41,740 nucleotides of DNA from Hirudo medicinalis (Eukaryota > Annelida > Clitellata > Hirudinida > Hirudinidae): the NCBI GenBank assembly GCA_011800805.1, contig MPNW01001063.1, forward strand, positions 5,242-46,981, written 5' to 3'. The translations under genes were made by a program, and so were the position numbers. The notes beneath the pieces were generated by a model. It ran no database searches. It had not been told where the DNA came from and saw only the letters and a program-made list of their open reading frames with translations. Position 1 is the first letter of the stretch. Each line of letters begins with the position of its first letter. This document shows, piece by piece, positions 11,001-22,948 of this stretch.

Positions 11001-13468
11001 TCAGTCTCAAGAGATTTGGACAATGGATTTCTGAAAGCAACTTACCATGGAGAATCAGATTTTTTCATTTGCTCACACAAATGGTTTCAAACATACAGTT
11101 TTATTGTTTGCAATGAATTGCAAAGGTAAGCGAAATATATTTGTGTGGAAGGGAGAGCTATTTATTTTATAATTATATAATGACTTTCATACATTCACTT
11201 TGATTAACATTTACTACTTCCAAATATCTTTATAAATGCATTTGTTTAACAAACTTGTAATACTTCACTGGCGAAAGAAAAAATCAGATCATTTTTTTTT
11301 TAATTAAATATTTATAAAATAAAAAAAAATTTAAATCTTACAAATGTTTGTCACCCATTCCGCATATAACTTCATGATATCAATAAGAAATGTGAAAAAT
11401 GGATGCGTTCAAAACATCGTTGTCGAATAAATGAATTTTGTCAAATTGAAAAATTATTTTTCCACTTAAAATAGTAATTACTTGGCAACACGATATGAAT
11501 CAATAAAAGGCGAAACAAACAAATTTTTGAATTTTAATGAAGATCCTAGTATCTCATTATTAAACATGAATTCGTATGAGAAAGGGTAAGAATTAAATTG
11601 AATTTTGAAAATGGTTCAATTCCAAATTGTTCATATATTCTGCCTTATTTGAGCAGTTCATCTTGTGCGTCGAAGAAATTTTTAAAGATCCAATGCAGCA
11701 CTCGGACGAGTAAAATTGAGATTCATTAAATAAATAATTAAAATAATAAAACATAATAAATATATAATTATATATTCAGATGTCATTATTTAAAGGTTTT
11801 TCTATTAAAGCTGATTATAATTGCATCATTCATTTGCAATTGTTTTTTTTTTTACATATTTAAATACAACATATATTTATACAACATATTTTTGTGGTAA
11901 TAAATAAAATCAAGTAACTGATTTAGATTAATTTTAAAACTCTCTATTTGATTTTCAAAAGAAGCAAGCATATGTGGTACACGCGGATATGCCGAAGGCG
12001 ACTTCGACCCTTATATAATCAAGGGGGGATATTCAAGAGATGGTGCATGGCCTTGGTTCGCACAAATAATTCGGAACAACATTTTAGTATGTGGAGGAAG
12101 TATTATTAATGAAAGCTGGATACTCACTGCAGCACATTGCGTTAAGTAAGTACTAGTTATAACAAATATTCCGAAGTTTGTTATTCTTTTAGAATCTTTT
12201 GGTATGTTTTGTTTCTATTGGGTTGATTTTTTGACATACATTGACCTCATTGGTATTGGTTTGACTTATGAGGGCAGATGGCATTCAGTAAAAAACATAG
12301 CTAAAGGGAAAGTAAAAATATATCCACATATTGTTATTAGTTTCAATTTAGATTTTTCATGTTATGGAAATTTATAAACCTTTCTATCTTTTCTGTGCAT
12401 TTGTTTCCTTAAGATACATGGGCTGGTTATTCATATTTTGGTTTTATGTTTATTGTTTCATGTTTATTTTCACATTGCTTCAAACAGAGATGTAAGATCA
12501 TCAGAAATACACGTCAAAGTTGGAACGAATGTACATAACGATCCACGCGAACCAAAATTCTTTGTTTCGCACATTGCAAGTCATCCAGATTACAAAAAAT
12601 ATGACGACGTAGCTTTGATAAGATTAAAGTCACCAATTAAATTTACGAAATTTATCAGACCTATTTGCTTGCCCGAAGGAACATTGCCTCAGAGAAGACT
12701 GATGTCTTTCTCTTATTGTGTTTTAGCGGCTTTGGCAGAACCTCCAGAAGTGGTATTTGACGAAATTTTTAGTTTAATTTCAATTACTGTATTAAAGTAA
12801 ATTTGGAAATCAGGTTGAGATTGTTGAAGTGTTAATAGTGGTTTACTTTAAATAACTTTTAGAAAATATCGTCCCTAAATATTTACAACAAGGGAGAATG
12901 AATATACTTGACGATGTCGAGTGTGCAAAACATTTGAAAGAAATAGATCCAGAGTCTGGAGGCTATGATTACATTTTGGAAATTAATAACTTATTATGTG
13001 CTGGCACAATTCCAGCATTACATGGAATAAATGGTTGCGAGGTTAATATTTGGTTGTCATTTAACAATTACAGCTATTGTATTTTAAGAAAATCATTTTA
13101 AAATCTATTTTTCAGGGAGACAGTGGTAGCCCATTGGTATGCAAGGATGAAAATAGAATATGGACTCAAGCTGGAATAATGACTTTTAATTTTGAAATGA
13201 AAGGGGGCGTAATCTGCTCGAACAGCATTTTCACGAAAGTCGATCGTTATTTAGATTTCATTAACGAGGGTGGAGTATTAACTTATTTAAATTGTGAGCT
13301 TTTAATGCTGATAAGCTTATTAATTAATGTAATCAGTTATTTATAATAACTTTGTGATTTGTTTTAGTATTGTCGAAGGAATACAAAACTGACCAATACG
13401 AATCAAAAGCATGTAGAGCCCCGAAAATGATCATCTTAGCAATTCTCTTTCACAATATTTTGCCGTAA
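8090..13468 (+). CDS. Gene C: tandem copy of gene B (FTP2-LDLa2-SRCR-S1 protease), with a one-base frame break
   Basis: Exons by homology and phase: 8090-8237, 8353-8553, 8724-8828, 9137-9265, 9442-9639, 9828-9935, 10211-10342, 10472-10609, 10721-10834, 11005-11125, 11475-11585, 11657-11709, 11965-12145, 12488-12752, 12863-13041, 13116-13269, 13368-13468. The ATG directly follows an in-frame TGA. A basic stretch (KGRRYYK) precedes a hydrophobic segment, so the N-terminus is a signal or type II anchor. Then FTP x2, LDLa x2 (CDGTEDC, CDGNLDC), SRCR-like exons, and S1 protease with TAAHC, YDDVALI, GDSGSP; zymogen site DPY-IIKGGY; residue 189 Asn. Two defects: exon 12488-12752 lacks one base near 12727 relative to gene B (LSGFGR becomes out of frame), and the donor after 9639 is GC instead of GT. 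The tail exon ends in a short hydrophobic run (MIILAILFHNILP), possibly a GPI signal. It may be a young pseudogene or carry a sequencing error. Confidence 0.75.
8969..9136 (-). other. Unexplained open frame antisense in a gene C intron
   Basis: Within the intron before exon 9137-9265 the opposite strand stays open and reads like ordinary protein, with few low-complexity residues (ENRTLSYIGLAVKDAC, NTGMMRRDEDYVIHES). It ends near 8969 beside a small inverted repeat (AATGTCAT and ATGACATT). I do not recognise the protein. It could be an inserted fragment of another gene or chance. Confidence 0.25.
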
Positions 13469-14053
13469 CTTACATGTTGCTTAATTGCATCATTTTGGAA
13501 AATATTGCATCGAAAATTTGTTGGTCTATAAAATTGTCTTCATTTGAAAATTTGTTTGAATCTCATTTGATGTCTGATACATAAAAGTATGTGTAATCTC
13601 ATAAAAGTCGATTAAAATAATCGTACTTTTGTACCCAAAGTCTTTCAACGAAATAATTTTTCTAGCACCGAATCTGAGAAATATTCCTAAAGAAACCTTT
13701 ACGTTTAAGCCAATTGATTTTTTAAGATATCACCGCATAAAGAACCAGAGTAATTAGCTGAATTAAAAGCCATCAATCCTTGGTGCCAAAACAAAGCAAG
13801 CTTTGTTGCAGTTTGCAACTAACTTTTACGTTGACGATTCGCGAATAACAGAAAAGCTCTGTTTTGCCACTTTTTAAAAGAATATTTAAAAGAATATTTA
13901 AAAAGTCTAAAAATTTTTTAAAATATTTAAAAAGTCCAAGTTCTTGTTTAAAAAAATCAAGAGGAAATCATCAAAGCAATTTGTCGTCATTAGTTTTGTC
14001 TTTACCATCGTAAGGTTGTTCTCAATATATCTTTCAATCACCAAATATTTTCA
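13469..14053. other. Spacer between convergent genes C (+) and D (-)
   Basis: AT-rich, with short imperfect direct repeats of TTTAAAAGAATA around 13874-13935. No exon, transposon or clear poly(A) signal could be supported. It separates the 3' ends of genes C and D. Confidence 0.5.
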
Positions 14054-15664
14054 TCAAAATGTCCCAAAGACCTGGAGTTCACACAGTGACAAAAATCCTC
14101 CATCTACGGTGTAAGTTGGAACTTGATGAACGATGACATACCTGGCGGGTGGAAGAGAATTGGAGCAATTTATTTGGAACCAGACTGCATTCTTAGGCGG
14201 TTCAAGGTAAACACCACACCGAGGATAGGTATTTCTAACTGGAATCTTTACCAACCATGAACTATTCGTTACGCCGACTGTGAGATTTTTATACCTGACA
14301 GCTGAAAATGGCGAATAGCAGACTTCAAAGTCCATAATCTTCAAAAGCAGTTTTTAAATTCAGTGATAAACTTGTCATTAAAGCAGCAGACATCGAAGAA
14401 CTCACCAAGTGCAGAAATCGTCGAACGGGCCAAAATACGAACATAGCTGACAACAACGTATTCCAACAAATCCACCATAAACCAATTGTTTCCAGAGTCA
14501 TTCTCATTTGTATGGCTGCACAATGTCGTGATATTCAAATTGTCCACTGCTAACCAGGATGAATTGGTACGATAAGTTGTACTTTGACAAGTTCGCTTGT
14601 AAGCGGCAAGATTCTTCGGCACTTCAAGTTAAATAGTTTATAGGATCGAATTACAAAAAATGAGCATTAGGATGGAGTGACAAAATAAAATTGAATTTGA
14701 TAAATTCCAATAGCGAAATAAAGCTGCCTTTTGAACTTAGAAACATTTTCATAAAAATATGCTGCAAAAATAATGCAACTTCTAGAATATCTGAATCTTA
14801 ACTAATATTTTTAGTATATAAATTATTAAAGATAGTCTGCGATCAAAACCTTTTGATTTTTGATTTTATTCCATGTTTAAATGATTTTTTTTTATATTTT
14901 AAACTACAATTTGTTCAAGTGTTACCTTAAAAATAAATACTACTATTAGTTATTACTATTTACTAATTATCGTTTACATTTAATAAGAAAATATAATTTT
15001 GACAAAACTGTGCATATTTCTAAATCTCAGCCGGCTATGATGTACTACCTCAACTTCAAGTCCTTTGGTGAGCAGAAGATAAAATTTAAATATGCTTAAA
15101 TAATTTTTTTTTACAAAGTGTTTACAAAGAGGAAACTTTTTTCAACTAATGAACTTCGAAATAAAAAAGGTTATTTTCATGTACAGTTCAATCCACCCTA
15201 ATGAGCAGAAAGAAATTTTTAAGAGTTCAGCAGAATCAAAACTAATTAATTTTACTGACTTTGTGAAGATTCTTCAGTTCTCGGGATAACCTAATTTTGA
15301 AATGTTTCAGTAAAAAAAGTTGTCAAAACAATTAAAACCATGTTTAAAGAAATTCAATGATTACATCATAGTTTGAGCAAAATTCTTTGGCGAGAAGTTG
15401 AAATGGACTGGTGGTAAAGAGCTGGCAAGATGAAGCATTGTTCCAGTAATTGTAATTGACACACATCAATTTCATTACGCATCTGATGGCGCAGTGTATG
15501 CTACTTCTCACTTGGACATTTAAACCGGTATTGTCCAAAGCACATGCTGAACGTCCATCGCAGTCCACTGTTTTGATAAATTTTTTACACAAAATTGGTC
15601 CCAAGATAACAGCTATTTGAAGAGCAATAAAAATGAAAAGTGATATCAATTTGATTCCATCCAT
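14054..15664 (-). CDS. Gene D: small secreted PAN-FTP lectin
   Basis: Three exons on the minus strand: 15664-15365, 14613-14406 and 14322-14054, with GT-AG introns of 751 and 83 bp; about 258 aa. The N-terminus is a strong signal peptide (LISLFIFIALQIAVIL). Residues about 27-100 have the cysteine spacing of a PAN/apple-like module (CAIRCVMKLMCVNYNY, then CQLF). The remainder is one FTP lectin domain: NLAAYKRTCQSTTY, LAVDNL, CSHT, WFMVDL, NLTVGVTNSS, CGVYLEPP, ARYVIVHQ and the closing LCELQVFG. The canonical WWRVDL is WFMVDL here, and no RGD-type fucose-binding motif follows. It lies tail-to-tail with gene C and shares the FTP fold with genes A-C, but is not one of their copies. Function as a soluble sugar-binding protein is inferred from the fold. 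The junction of exons 1 and 2 was chosen by phase and is the least certain point. Confidence 0.7.
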
Positions 15665-15984
15665 ATTGCACAGGCAAAATTTAATGGTTTAAAATGCTCC
15701 TAAACCGAATTGTTGATGTTTTTAGTCCTTATTTTACGACTATCTCATCATAAATGGACTAAAATCAAATGACCCGAGCGAATTATCCGATTGTGCTCTA
15801 TTGATAAGTCAAGGGCACTTTTATAGGTGCGCTCACAACGTCTTTTTTTCGCCATAAATCTCTAATTTACGCGGTATCCAACAAACCAAATGTCACCCGG
15901 TGCTAAAAAAAAAAAAACCTAGAAAAACAAAAAGAAGCAAATTTAAATTATTCTAAATGAAATGTTTTGTGGTGATACCTATTC
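15665..15984. other. Region upstream of gene D
   Basis: This should contain the 5' UTR and promoter of gene D (minus strand). A poly(A) run lies at about 15907-15918. No motif could be assigned. Confidence 0.4.
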
Positions 15985-17030
15985 ATCAAAGTCATGTATT
16001 GTTGCCCTTATTTCTTGAAATAAATTCCTTGAAGCAACCCAACATTGCAAAGGCGAATGATCCTTGCAACCAGGTGCAACACAAAACGTCGCTGGCTGAG
16101 TGCTTTGGATGATCCAATCTCCAATCATCCGCCTTCAGTAGGAACTTCATGGAGGACTCGGAGTTCATTTGAAAAGGTGAAGCTTAATATTTCTTGCCGG
16201 GGGTCAAGCTTTTCGTATAAACTTGTAACCTAAACTTGATTGTTTATACTTTCGTATAATCTCAAGACGGAATGAAAGCAAATCATGATCAAGAACAGTC
16301 TTTTTTAAGCGACATAGTTGAAAAGCATTTTGGACTGCCAAATCTATGCACAATCTAAAAACAGGCCAATACCACTTTTATGACCTACGCTGAATCATAT
16401 AAAATGCCAGATTTTGATCCAAGCGATCCACTACCACTCATTCTGTAATTGTAATTTTGAACAACTTTGGATGGGCCAACATCTATCCTTAACTTATGCT
16501 GACTTGAAACTCGCTTTGCCTTTCGTAGCGGATGAACTCTTGCATATGTTGAAGCAGAAGTAACTTCCTTACTGTCGCTCCAAAACAACATCATAGGAAC
16601 CAAGAGGTTCCTTATTCAGAATATTTATACTTTTCAACTAAGTCGCCAAAATGATTCAAGCACTTTCAATCCAACCTTAGAGGCGACTTACTTATGTGTT
16701 TATTGCACCTTCAACACGAGTTGTTCACAGAATGCCTGTTGCAGCAATACACTAGTAGACAAGTAAGCGTAGCATTTGAGGGCTTGTGATGCTTAAAATG
16801 TTATCTAAAATAATATCATAATAACTAAACGTTTTGGTAATTCATTGGCCAAACTTGCACCAACTGACCTGGTCAACACCTAGTCCGAGATCTTTGTCAG
16901 TCGTTGTCAGATCTTGCATCTTGGTAAAGATCAAAATAGACAACATATCCAAGTTGTGTAGCCAGAACCCACATTCTAAAAATGTTTTATTGGCTTGCCG
17001 TGGATATATTATTTGGCTCCATGACACCAA
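15985..17030 (-). mobile_element. Decayed piggyBac transposase
   Basis: Reading the minus strand from 17030 downward, fragments in shifting frames follow the order of a piggyBac (PGBD) transposase: HGAK-stop-YIHGKPI near 17020; TQLGYVVYFDLYQ near 16940 and DKDLGLG near 16880; IAATGIL then TTRVEGA near 16735; EPLGSYDVVLERQ near 16580-16615; WSDSKEVTSAS then KAKRVSS and VVQNYNYRMSG in 16385-16603; WYWPVFRLCIDLAVQNAF near 16310-16370; and a terminal cysteine motif FCVAPGCKDHSPLQC near 16050. These match, in order, the RNase-H-fold catalytic core, the YN-x-x-MGGVD region and the C-terminal zinc motif of the family. Stops and frameshifts throughout show it is dead. The N-terminal third is absent or unrecognisable, and no terminal repeats with TTAA were confirmed. 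Confidence 0.8.
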
Positions 17031-18535
17031 AATCTAAAACGTGTTAATCTAATCCAATGCTCCAATTACGTGTCAATATTCAAACGTCTGCATATAAATC
17101 ACACTTACTCACTGCTCAATATTGATTCACTGATTTAATTCTATACAAAGACCATCATAATGTTTTTATTTTTGTACTTAATTGCACAATTGCGTTACAT
17201 AAAATGTTATGCAGCTTCTACGTGGGTGGCCCAATTAGCGAGAACAGTGTTCCCTATGGGCGGCTTTTGAGTGCCTTCGGAATTTTTTTTTCATATACTT
17301 GAATTTTGGTTTATAATTTTCGTGCGTCAGTTGAGCTCAAGAAATGAGTAAATGAAAAATAAATGAAATGAAAAATAACCTACGCATCTCCACCTAGTGT
17401 CAGTTTTAACTGAAAATTAAAATTGTCAACATTAATTAGCTATTCTGGCTTACATTATTCGATAAAAGCAACATTCAGAAACTGAAATACACTCTAATAA
17501 ATATTTTATAATATATTAGAAATCAAAAAAATTTAATTTAAAAAATTCATGTCATCAAATTTTCAATTTGGCTGATAATGCAGGGGCAAACAAAAATTAT
17601 GAAATTTAAAAAACTAATAAATTTGATTTAAATGTAATTTAAGACACCGTGGACTTCCACTGAATTTAATTAAAATATATCAAAAATGATTAAAACTGTT
17701 TTTGGCCAGAAACCCAATGTTTTACGAACATCAGTTTAGATGGACGCGAGTCGAATATGGACTGATAGTCATCAGCAGCTAATTTTCACAACGGGGTCAA
17801 ATATTAATGTGACTCCCTTTGGTGATTCAATGTACAGCAATTAACTTAACGTTGTTTTGATAATATTTTATTTTTACAACAAAAAATAATAAATTCTTCA
17901 AAATAGAATAAAGAAAAATATCGCCTGAAAGTCAATAGCGTTTTACTTCTTCGAGGAAGGAAATGGTTCTCTTGGAGGATCAAAAGTCCTTTTCAGAGCA
18001 GCACCTGGGGTTTTGAAAAAACGCCACCAAGTTTGACAGTGGTCATGACAAATATTTTATTTTAAAACATTATAAAATATATCTAATTTTTTGATAAATC
18101 ATTAAATTAAAATTCGACGTCGATTTTAAATGAAACACCTGAGCGAATATTTCATCGTAAACTTGAAGATTATCTCAGGTATTTATTTGATCATCGCTCA
18201 ATAAAAAGGAATCCTTGACGCAAGCATCACATATTTCGTCTCAAAACTCTCGTAGAACATTTGTCCTCTCATTCATCATTCGTTGGATTGGAATCCAATT
18301 TAATTCGTTTTTAAACAGCGCCTTGTGATGACGACGACGATGATGATGCGATGATCAATATCAATTAATTAGAAATATATTAGGCTATTAATATTATATT
18401 ATTGGTTAGAAATATATGAGGCTAATTTTATTTATTATTTATTATTTATTATTTATATATGTAAAATTATTGATTGCCATGGTTGAGAATTTATTTTATT
18501 TTTTTACATCACCAAGCAATCTCTGATAAGTGATG

Positions 18536-18723
<188 letters not shown>

Positions 18724-20409
18724 TTTACCGTAATTTCATTCAATATTTTCTTATTCATTCTTGCAATTAGCTGGAATCAGTTATTAATACAAGGAATCAA
18801 ATCGCTACAAGTGGTTATACAAAATCATGGGTTCACACATTTTCGACAGTCGATAAAATTACTTTAAATAATTATTTCCGGCCTTTAAACCTTTAATTAA
18901 TTCGAAATAGTTTTCAACCAACATTTGCAATTGCTTTCAAATAGTTTTACTTCGATCAAACGCTCTGGCACGATCGAGACTGCTTCAAGTCGAAAGTTTA
19001 AACTTTTTCAACAAGAAAAAGTGGTTAAATTTGAAAATGCTTTCATCTCGAGTTAATATTTTGGAAATTATTGAAAAAATCGTCTCTTATTTATGCTTAA
19101 ATATTTATAAAATATGGCTTATTTAATAAATTACATCAATAAATTATTTTAATATATTTGGCTTTAAAGTTGAACCAATATAAATCTAGGCGAATAAAAG
19201 ATTTTAAATTCTGAATGTTAATTATTACAGCCACATTAAAGCAAATTCATAAAATTGTTTTCACATAAAAACTTCAAGTATTGAATAACCATATTTACAA
19301 AAATATTTTTCCAAACAAATCTTTTAAACTGTTTCGTCTAATGAATGGTCAAAGATGAAGTTTCTCCGTTTTTGAAAGGTTAATTTTTCCTTGAAAATGT
19401 AAAAAAAGAAATCGCAAAATGTAGTAAAAACATTTCGAGTTAAAAGCAAAATGTCTTTCTTTTTAAAGTTTGTCATCAACAGGGATCATAAAAATAGAGT
19501 TTTATTTATTAAATTGCTAAAAAGAGAAATTTTCATCCAAAATATTGAATGGTATTTAAAGACTTATTTCTAAAGTTAAATATTTAAGAAATAAAATTAG
19601 CACCATGGCAGTCTTTTCTTCTGCATTTTTATTAATACATTCCTTTTTTATTTGTAAGAAATAATATTTTTAATAAAATTATTAAATTCTAAAAATAATT
19701 TTTGAGACAATTGTGCGATCGGATGTGAGTTCGTAATGCATTTATTTTCATGCATTTTCATATAAATAAATATTTATTATAAATTAAAGTAAATTTAAAA
19801 AATAACCTCACTTTGATAAATTCACTTTAAAATAATTTTTAATAAAAATTTTATGAATCAAATTTGAAATGTTTTGTTTATTTTTATTAATCAGCTTTTT
19901 ATCATCAAATTAAATTGTCATAAATAAATGAATAGCAAAGAAAACACAAAAAATTATAATTTAATTACAAATATCTGATTTCTCTAATCAGGAGGAAATA
20001 ATAAATAATAATTATTTTGAAAAAATGCTCAAATTTAATTTTTAAAGCCCTCCAGTAAAAGTAACATTTATTCAATATCATGAAATTTTAATTTCAAAAG
20101 GAGATGAACTATGCAGAAGGGTCTCCAAATTGAATATATTTGTTATATTTTTTTAATTACAGAACATGCAAGTTTAAATTGCTTTTATCAGTTTTCGAAA
20201 TGACTAAATTTGATTTTCCAACTAAATAAATAAATATTATGCCACTCGTCATTCGAGACTTTTAAGAAATTATTTTGAAGTAAATAATTGAAATCCATTT
20301 CTTGCACCAACTTTGAAGGTCCCTGTTGAATAAAAATTCTGATTCACCTTTCTCTTAATCGCTTTCATGATGGGATTTTTAATATTTTATGAATTTATAC
20401 AATAACAAC

Positions 20410-20410
20410 A

Positions 20411-20448
<38 letters not shown>

Positions 20449-20450
20449 TA
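20410..20450. repeat. (AAT)n microsatellite
   Basis: Short AAT run, continuing as imperfect AATAATATAACAAT to about 20475. Confidence 0.9.
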
Positions 20451-21368
20451 ACAATAATAAAATAATATAATAATATTTTATGTGATAACTAACCTATAAG
20501 ATTTAAATCCAATAATTATTCACATTATAAGGTCAACAATGAAGTGGAACTATTTTTATGATGCTATTATTGTATGTTGTATATTATCGTTTTATACATT
20601 ATATATTGTATATACACAGATGTTCATTATTTTGGTGTTGTTAATTAATTCTGTTTAACTGTTAAATCCGTTTTACTTTTTTTTTAAGAAAGATTCTTCG
20701 CCAGAAGCCTAAGCTCGATAATAATATCGCACCACTGAACGAGGCTGAGGAAGGAAAAACAAAATTAAAATTATAGAAAATAATAAAATAAAATCGGAAA
20801 TGAATAAATGTCATTTTTCTAAGTTCATCATTTAGAAATTGTTTTAAGCAGCGATTATTGGCTTGAAAATCAGAAAATCATATTTCACGAAAGTCCAATT
20901 TTCTCAAAATAAATTCTTCTTTGGCTCCTTCGGAAAACCCATGTTGACAGAAAGGAAAATGAGTTCCACTGGGTTACACTAATTATCCACCTAATTTCTT
21001 CCAAGCATATTTTAAATTAAAATTAAAAAAAAGAAAAGAAAAATTTATAATCATTAATTCAACCATTTTGTTTCTTTAAATTATGTTAATTATATTATAT
21101 AATAATAATTATATTGAAATATTTAATAAATATTTAAATATAATTTAAATAAATATTTGATAAATATTTAAATATGTTTTATAAATACGTTTAAACATAA
21201 TTTCCAAACTTTCATCGCTTGACAGCTTTAAGGTGATGAATGACATGAAATTTGAACACGCTTAAGAAACATGGAATTATTTATATTAAGCTAATATTTA
21301 TTTTGATTCTTATTTAAATAATATCCTATGTAATATAATATTTAATACCCTAAAGATATTGTTAAATG

Positions 21369-21440
21369 CAGGGCCGCCGAGGGTGGACATAGGGGACATA
21401 GGTGCCCGTGGCCCCCTATGGGGGGTCCGAAATTTCTGTC
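21369..21440. mobile_element. hAT-like terminal sequence (fragment)
   Basis: A GC-rich block in AT-rich DNA starts CAGGGCCGCCGAGG and continues with GGGGGACATAGG-like and GGCCCCCTATGGGGGG runs before GTCCGAAATTT. CAGGG-starting ends with G/C-rich subterminal runs and GGCCCC are typical of hAT family terminal repeats. A weakly similar piece (GGTCCCGAGGCCG, AGGCCCAAAATTT) lies at 28441-28475. No matching opposite end or 8-bp target duplication was found by eye. Confidence 0.35.
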
Positions 21441-21830
21441 AGCGAAACTGGTTACACGCTTCTTAGATTGTAAAAAGAATACGGTTGCAATAATTTTACA
21501 ATCACTAAACTTATTAATTGCTTAGATTTACATAATAAAATATGAAAAACAATATTTTAAAATTCTAAGAATCATCATCATCATCATCAAAGCATCATTC
21601 CGTGACTAGAATGAACAGTTCGTGATACAAAACAAATTTGCTTGATTTGTTTGCTTTTAAGGCTTTTTATCAAAAAAATAAAATTATTTTTCACGAAGTG
21701 AATTAATTTTCCTCTTGAAAAAATGTGACATATTTTTTCTCAAATAAGAGTTTCAATTTTTAACACCGAATTTTCAAACGCATAACACGCTTTCAATTAT
21801 AACCCGCTAGCTTAAAATTAAAATTACCAT

Positions 21831-21882
21831 TATCATCATCATCATCATCAACGTCGTCATCATCATCATCATCATCATCATT
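21831..21882. repeat. (ATC)n microsatellite
   Basis: ATCATC repeats interrupted by ACGTCGTC; a shorter ATC run lies at 21570-21590. Confidence 0.95.
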
Positions 21883-22184
21883 TGAGCGGATTACTTTGTC
21901 AGAATATTTCGAAGGCAATACTCTATTATTTTTTTAATATTTTATTTGATACTTCAAAAATTCTTTAAATTATTTAATCAGCCTCAACTCGATAAAAATC
22001 AATTTTTCAGTGAACAATTGCTTCAATTTTACATGCGGAGGACAATGTTCTGCACGTCCTCAACATTGACAAACATTATTTCATAAAATAAAACTATTGA
22101 AATTCAATGTAAAAGTTAACTCAAATGTCGGAAGAACAGAAAAATGAAGTCTTTTCAAATCCCCACGAAAACGCAGACCTGTCG

Positions 22185-22948
22185 TCAGTTATATTTTTCA
22201 TCGTCCAAACGTTTCAGGCCTCTTTTTTGGTTTGACATCACGTGGTTTTCAGCAGAGGCTTGGAGGATATTTTCCCGTCGACAGTTCGCATCAAATTCGT
22301 TAAAATTGTTCTTGGGCAAATGTTGAGCGTTTTTCTTGGCAGTTTCTTCTGCAGCTTTGACTATTTGACGATCCTTCGCGTCAACTGGAATGACGTCCAC
22401 TCCGATAGATATGTTCCTAACGAAATTCTCCTTGCAATTTTCAGATGTCTTTAAAGAGAAGCAGAAAACATAGCCGCACACGACTGGTCCAAGATTTTTA
22501 AAACGGCAAAAACGTGCGAAACATCTTTTCAATTCGTTTCTGAATTTCTGTCTCAGGAAGCAGTAGAGATAAAAGTTGATGGCATGATTAATGTACATCA
22601 AAAAATAGCAAATCAGTCTGCTATTGGTCTCCTTGTTGAAAAGCCTCACCTCACTGTCGATCAGAGAATAGGGGAAGCTAAAGAAGAGCCAACAGAACGA
22701 CAGGGTGAGGAGAGTCANCCTGTGGCCAGTTTTAGCCAGGTTTTGAACCCACTCAGGCAGAGCACTGTTGAGTCTGCAAGTGCCAAAACCAGGAGGTAGA
22801 TGGACGAGCAACTGGTTTGCATGGCCTTTCTTCTCAGAACAATTATTGCCAAGAAGTTTCCGATGATGCCGACCAGGAATACAATGGGAAAGAGATGAAT
22901 GAACCACCCACTCGAAGAGATTTTCCGAGATACAAGAACATATCGACC
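22185..22948 (-). CDS. Class A (rhodopsin-like) GPCR, middle missing at an assembly gap
   Basis: Minus strand. From 22948 (just after a TAG that could be a splice acceptor) to the N at 22718 one frame gives TM1 with the GN signature (FPIVFLVGIIGNFLAIIVL), a basic loop (RRKAMQ) and TM2 with the conserved Asp (YLLVLALADSTVLCL). After the N another frame gives the end of TM6 (LSFCWLFFSFPYSLIDS), TM7 (YFLMYINHAINFYLYCFL) and a long cytosolic tail (QKFRNELKRCF onward) to a stop at 22185. TM3 to most of TM6, with the DRY motif, are absent, so roughly 400-500 bases must be missing at the N or the gene is rearranged. TM7 has INFYLY where NPxxY is usual. The style resembles peptide receptors, but the ligand cannot be told. 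The N-terminal exon lies further upstream and was not found. Confidence 0.75.
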
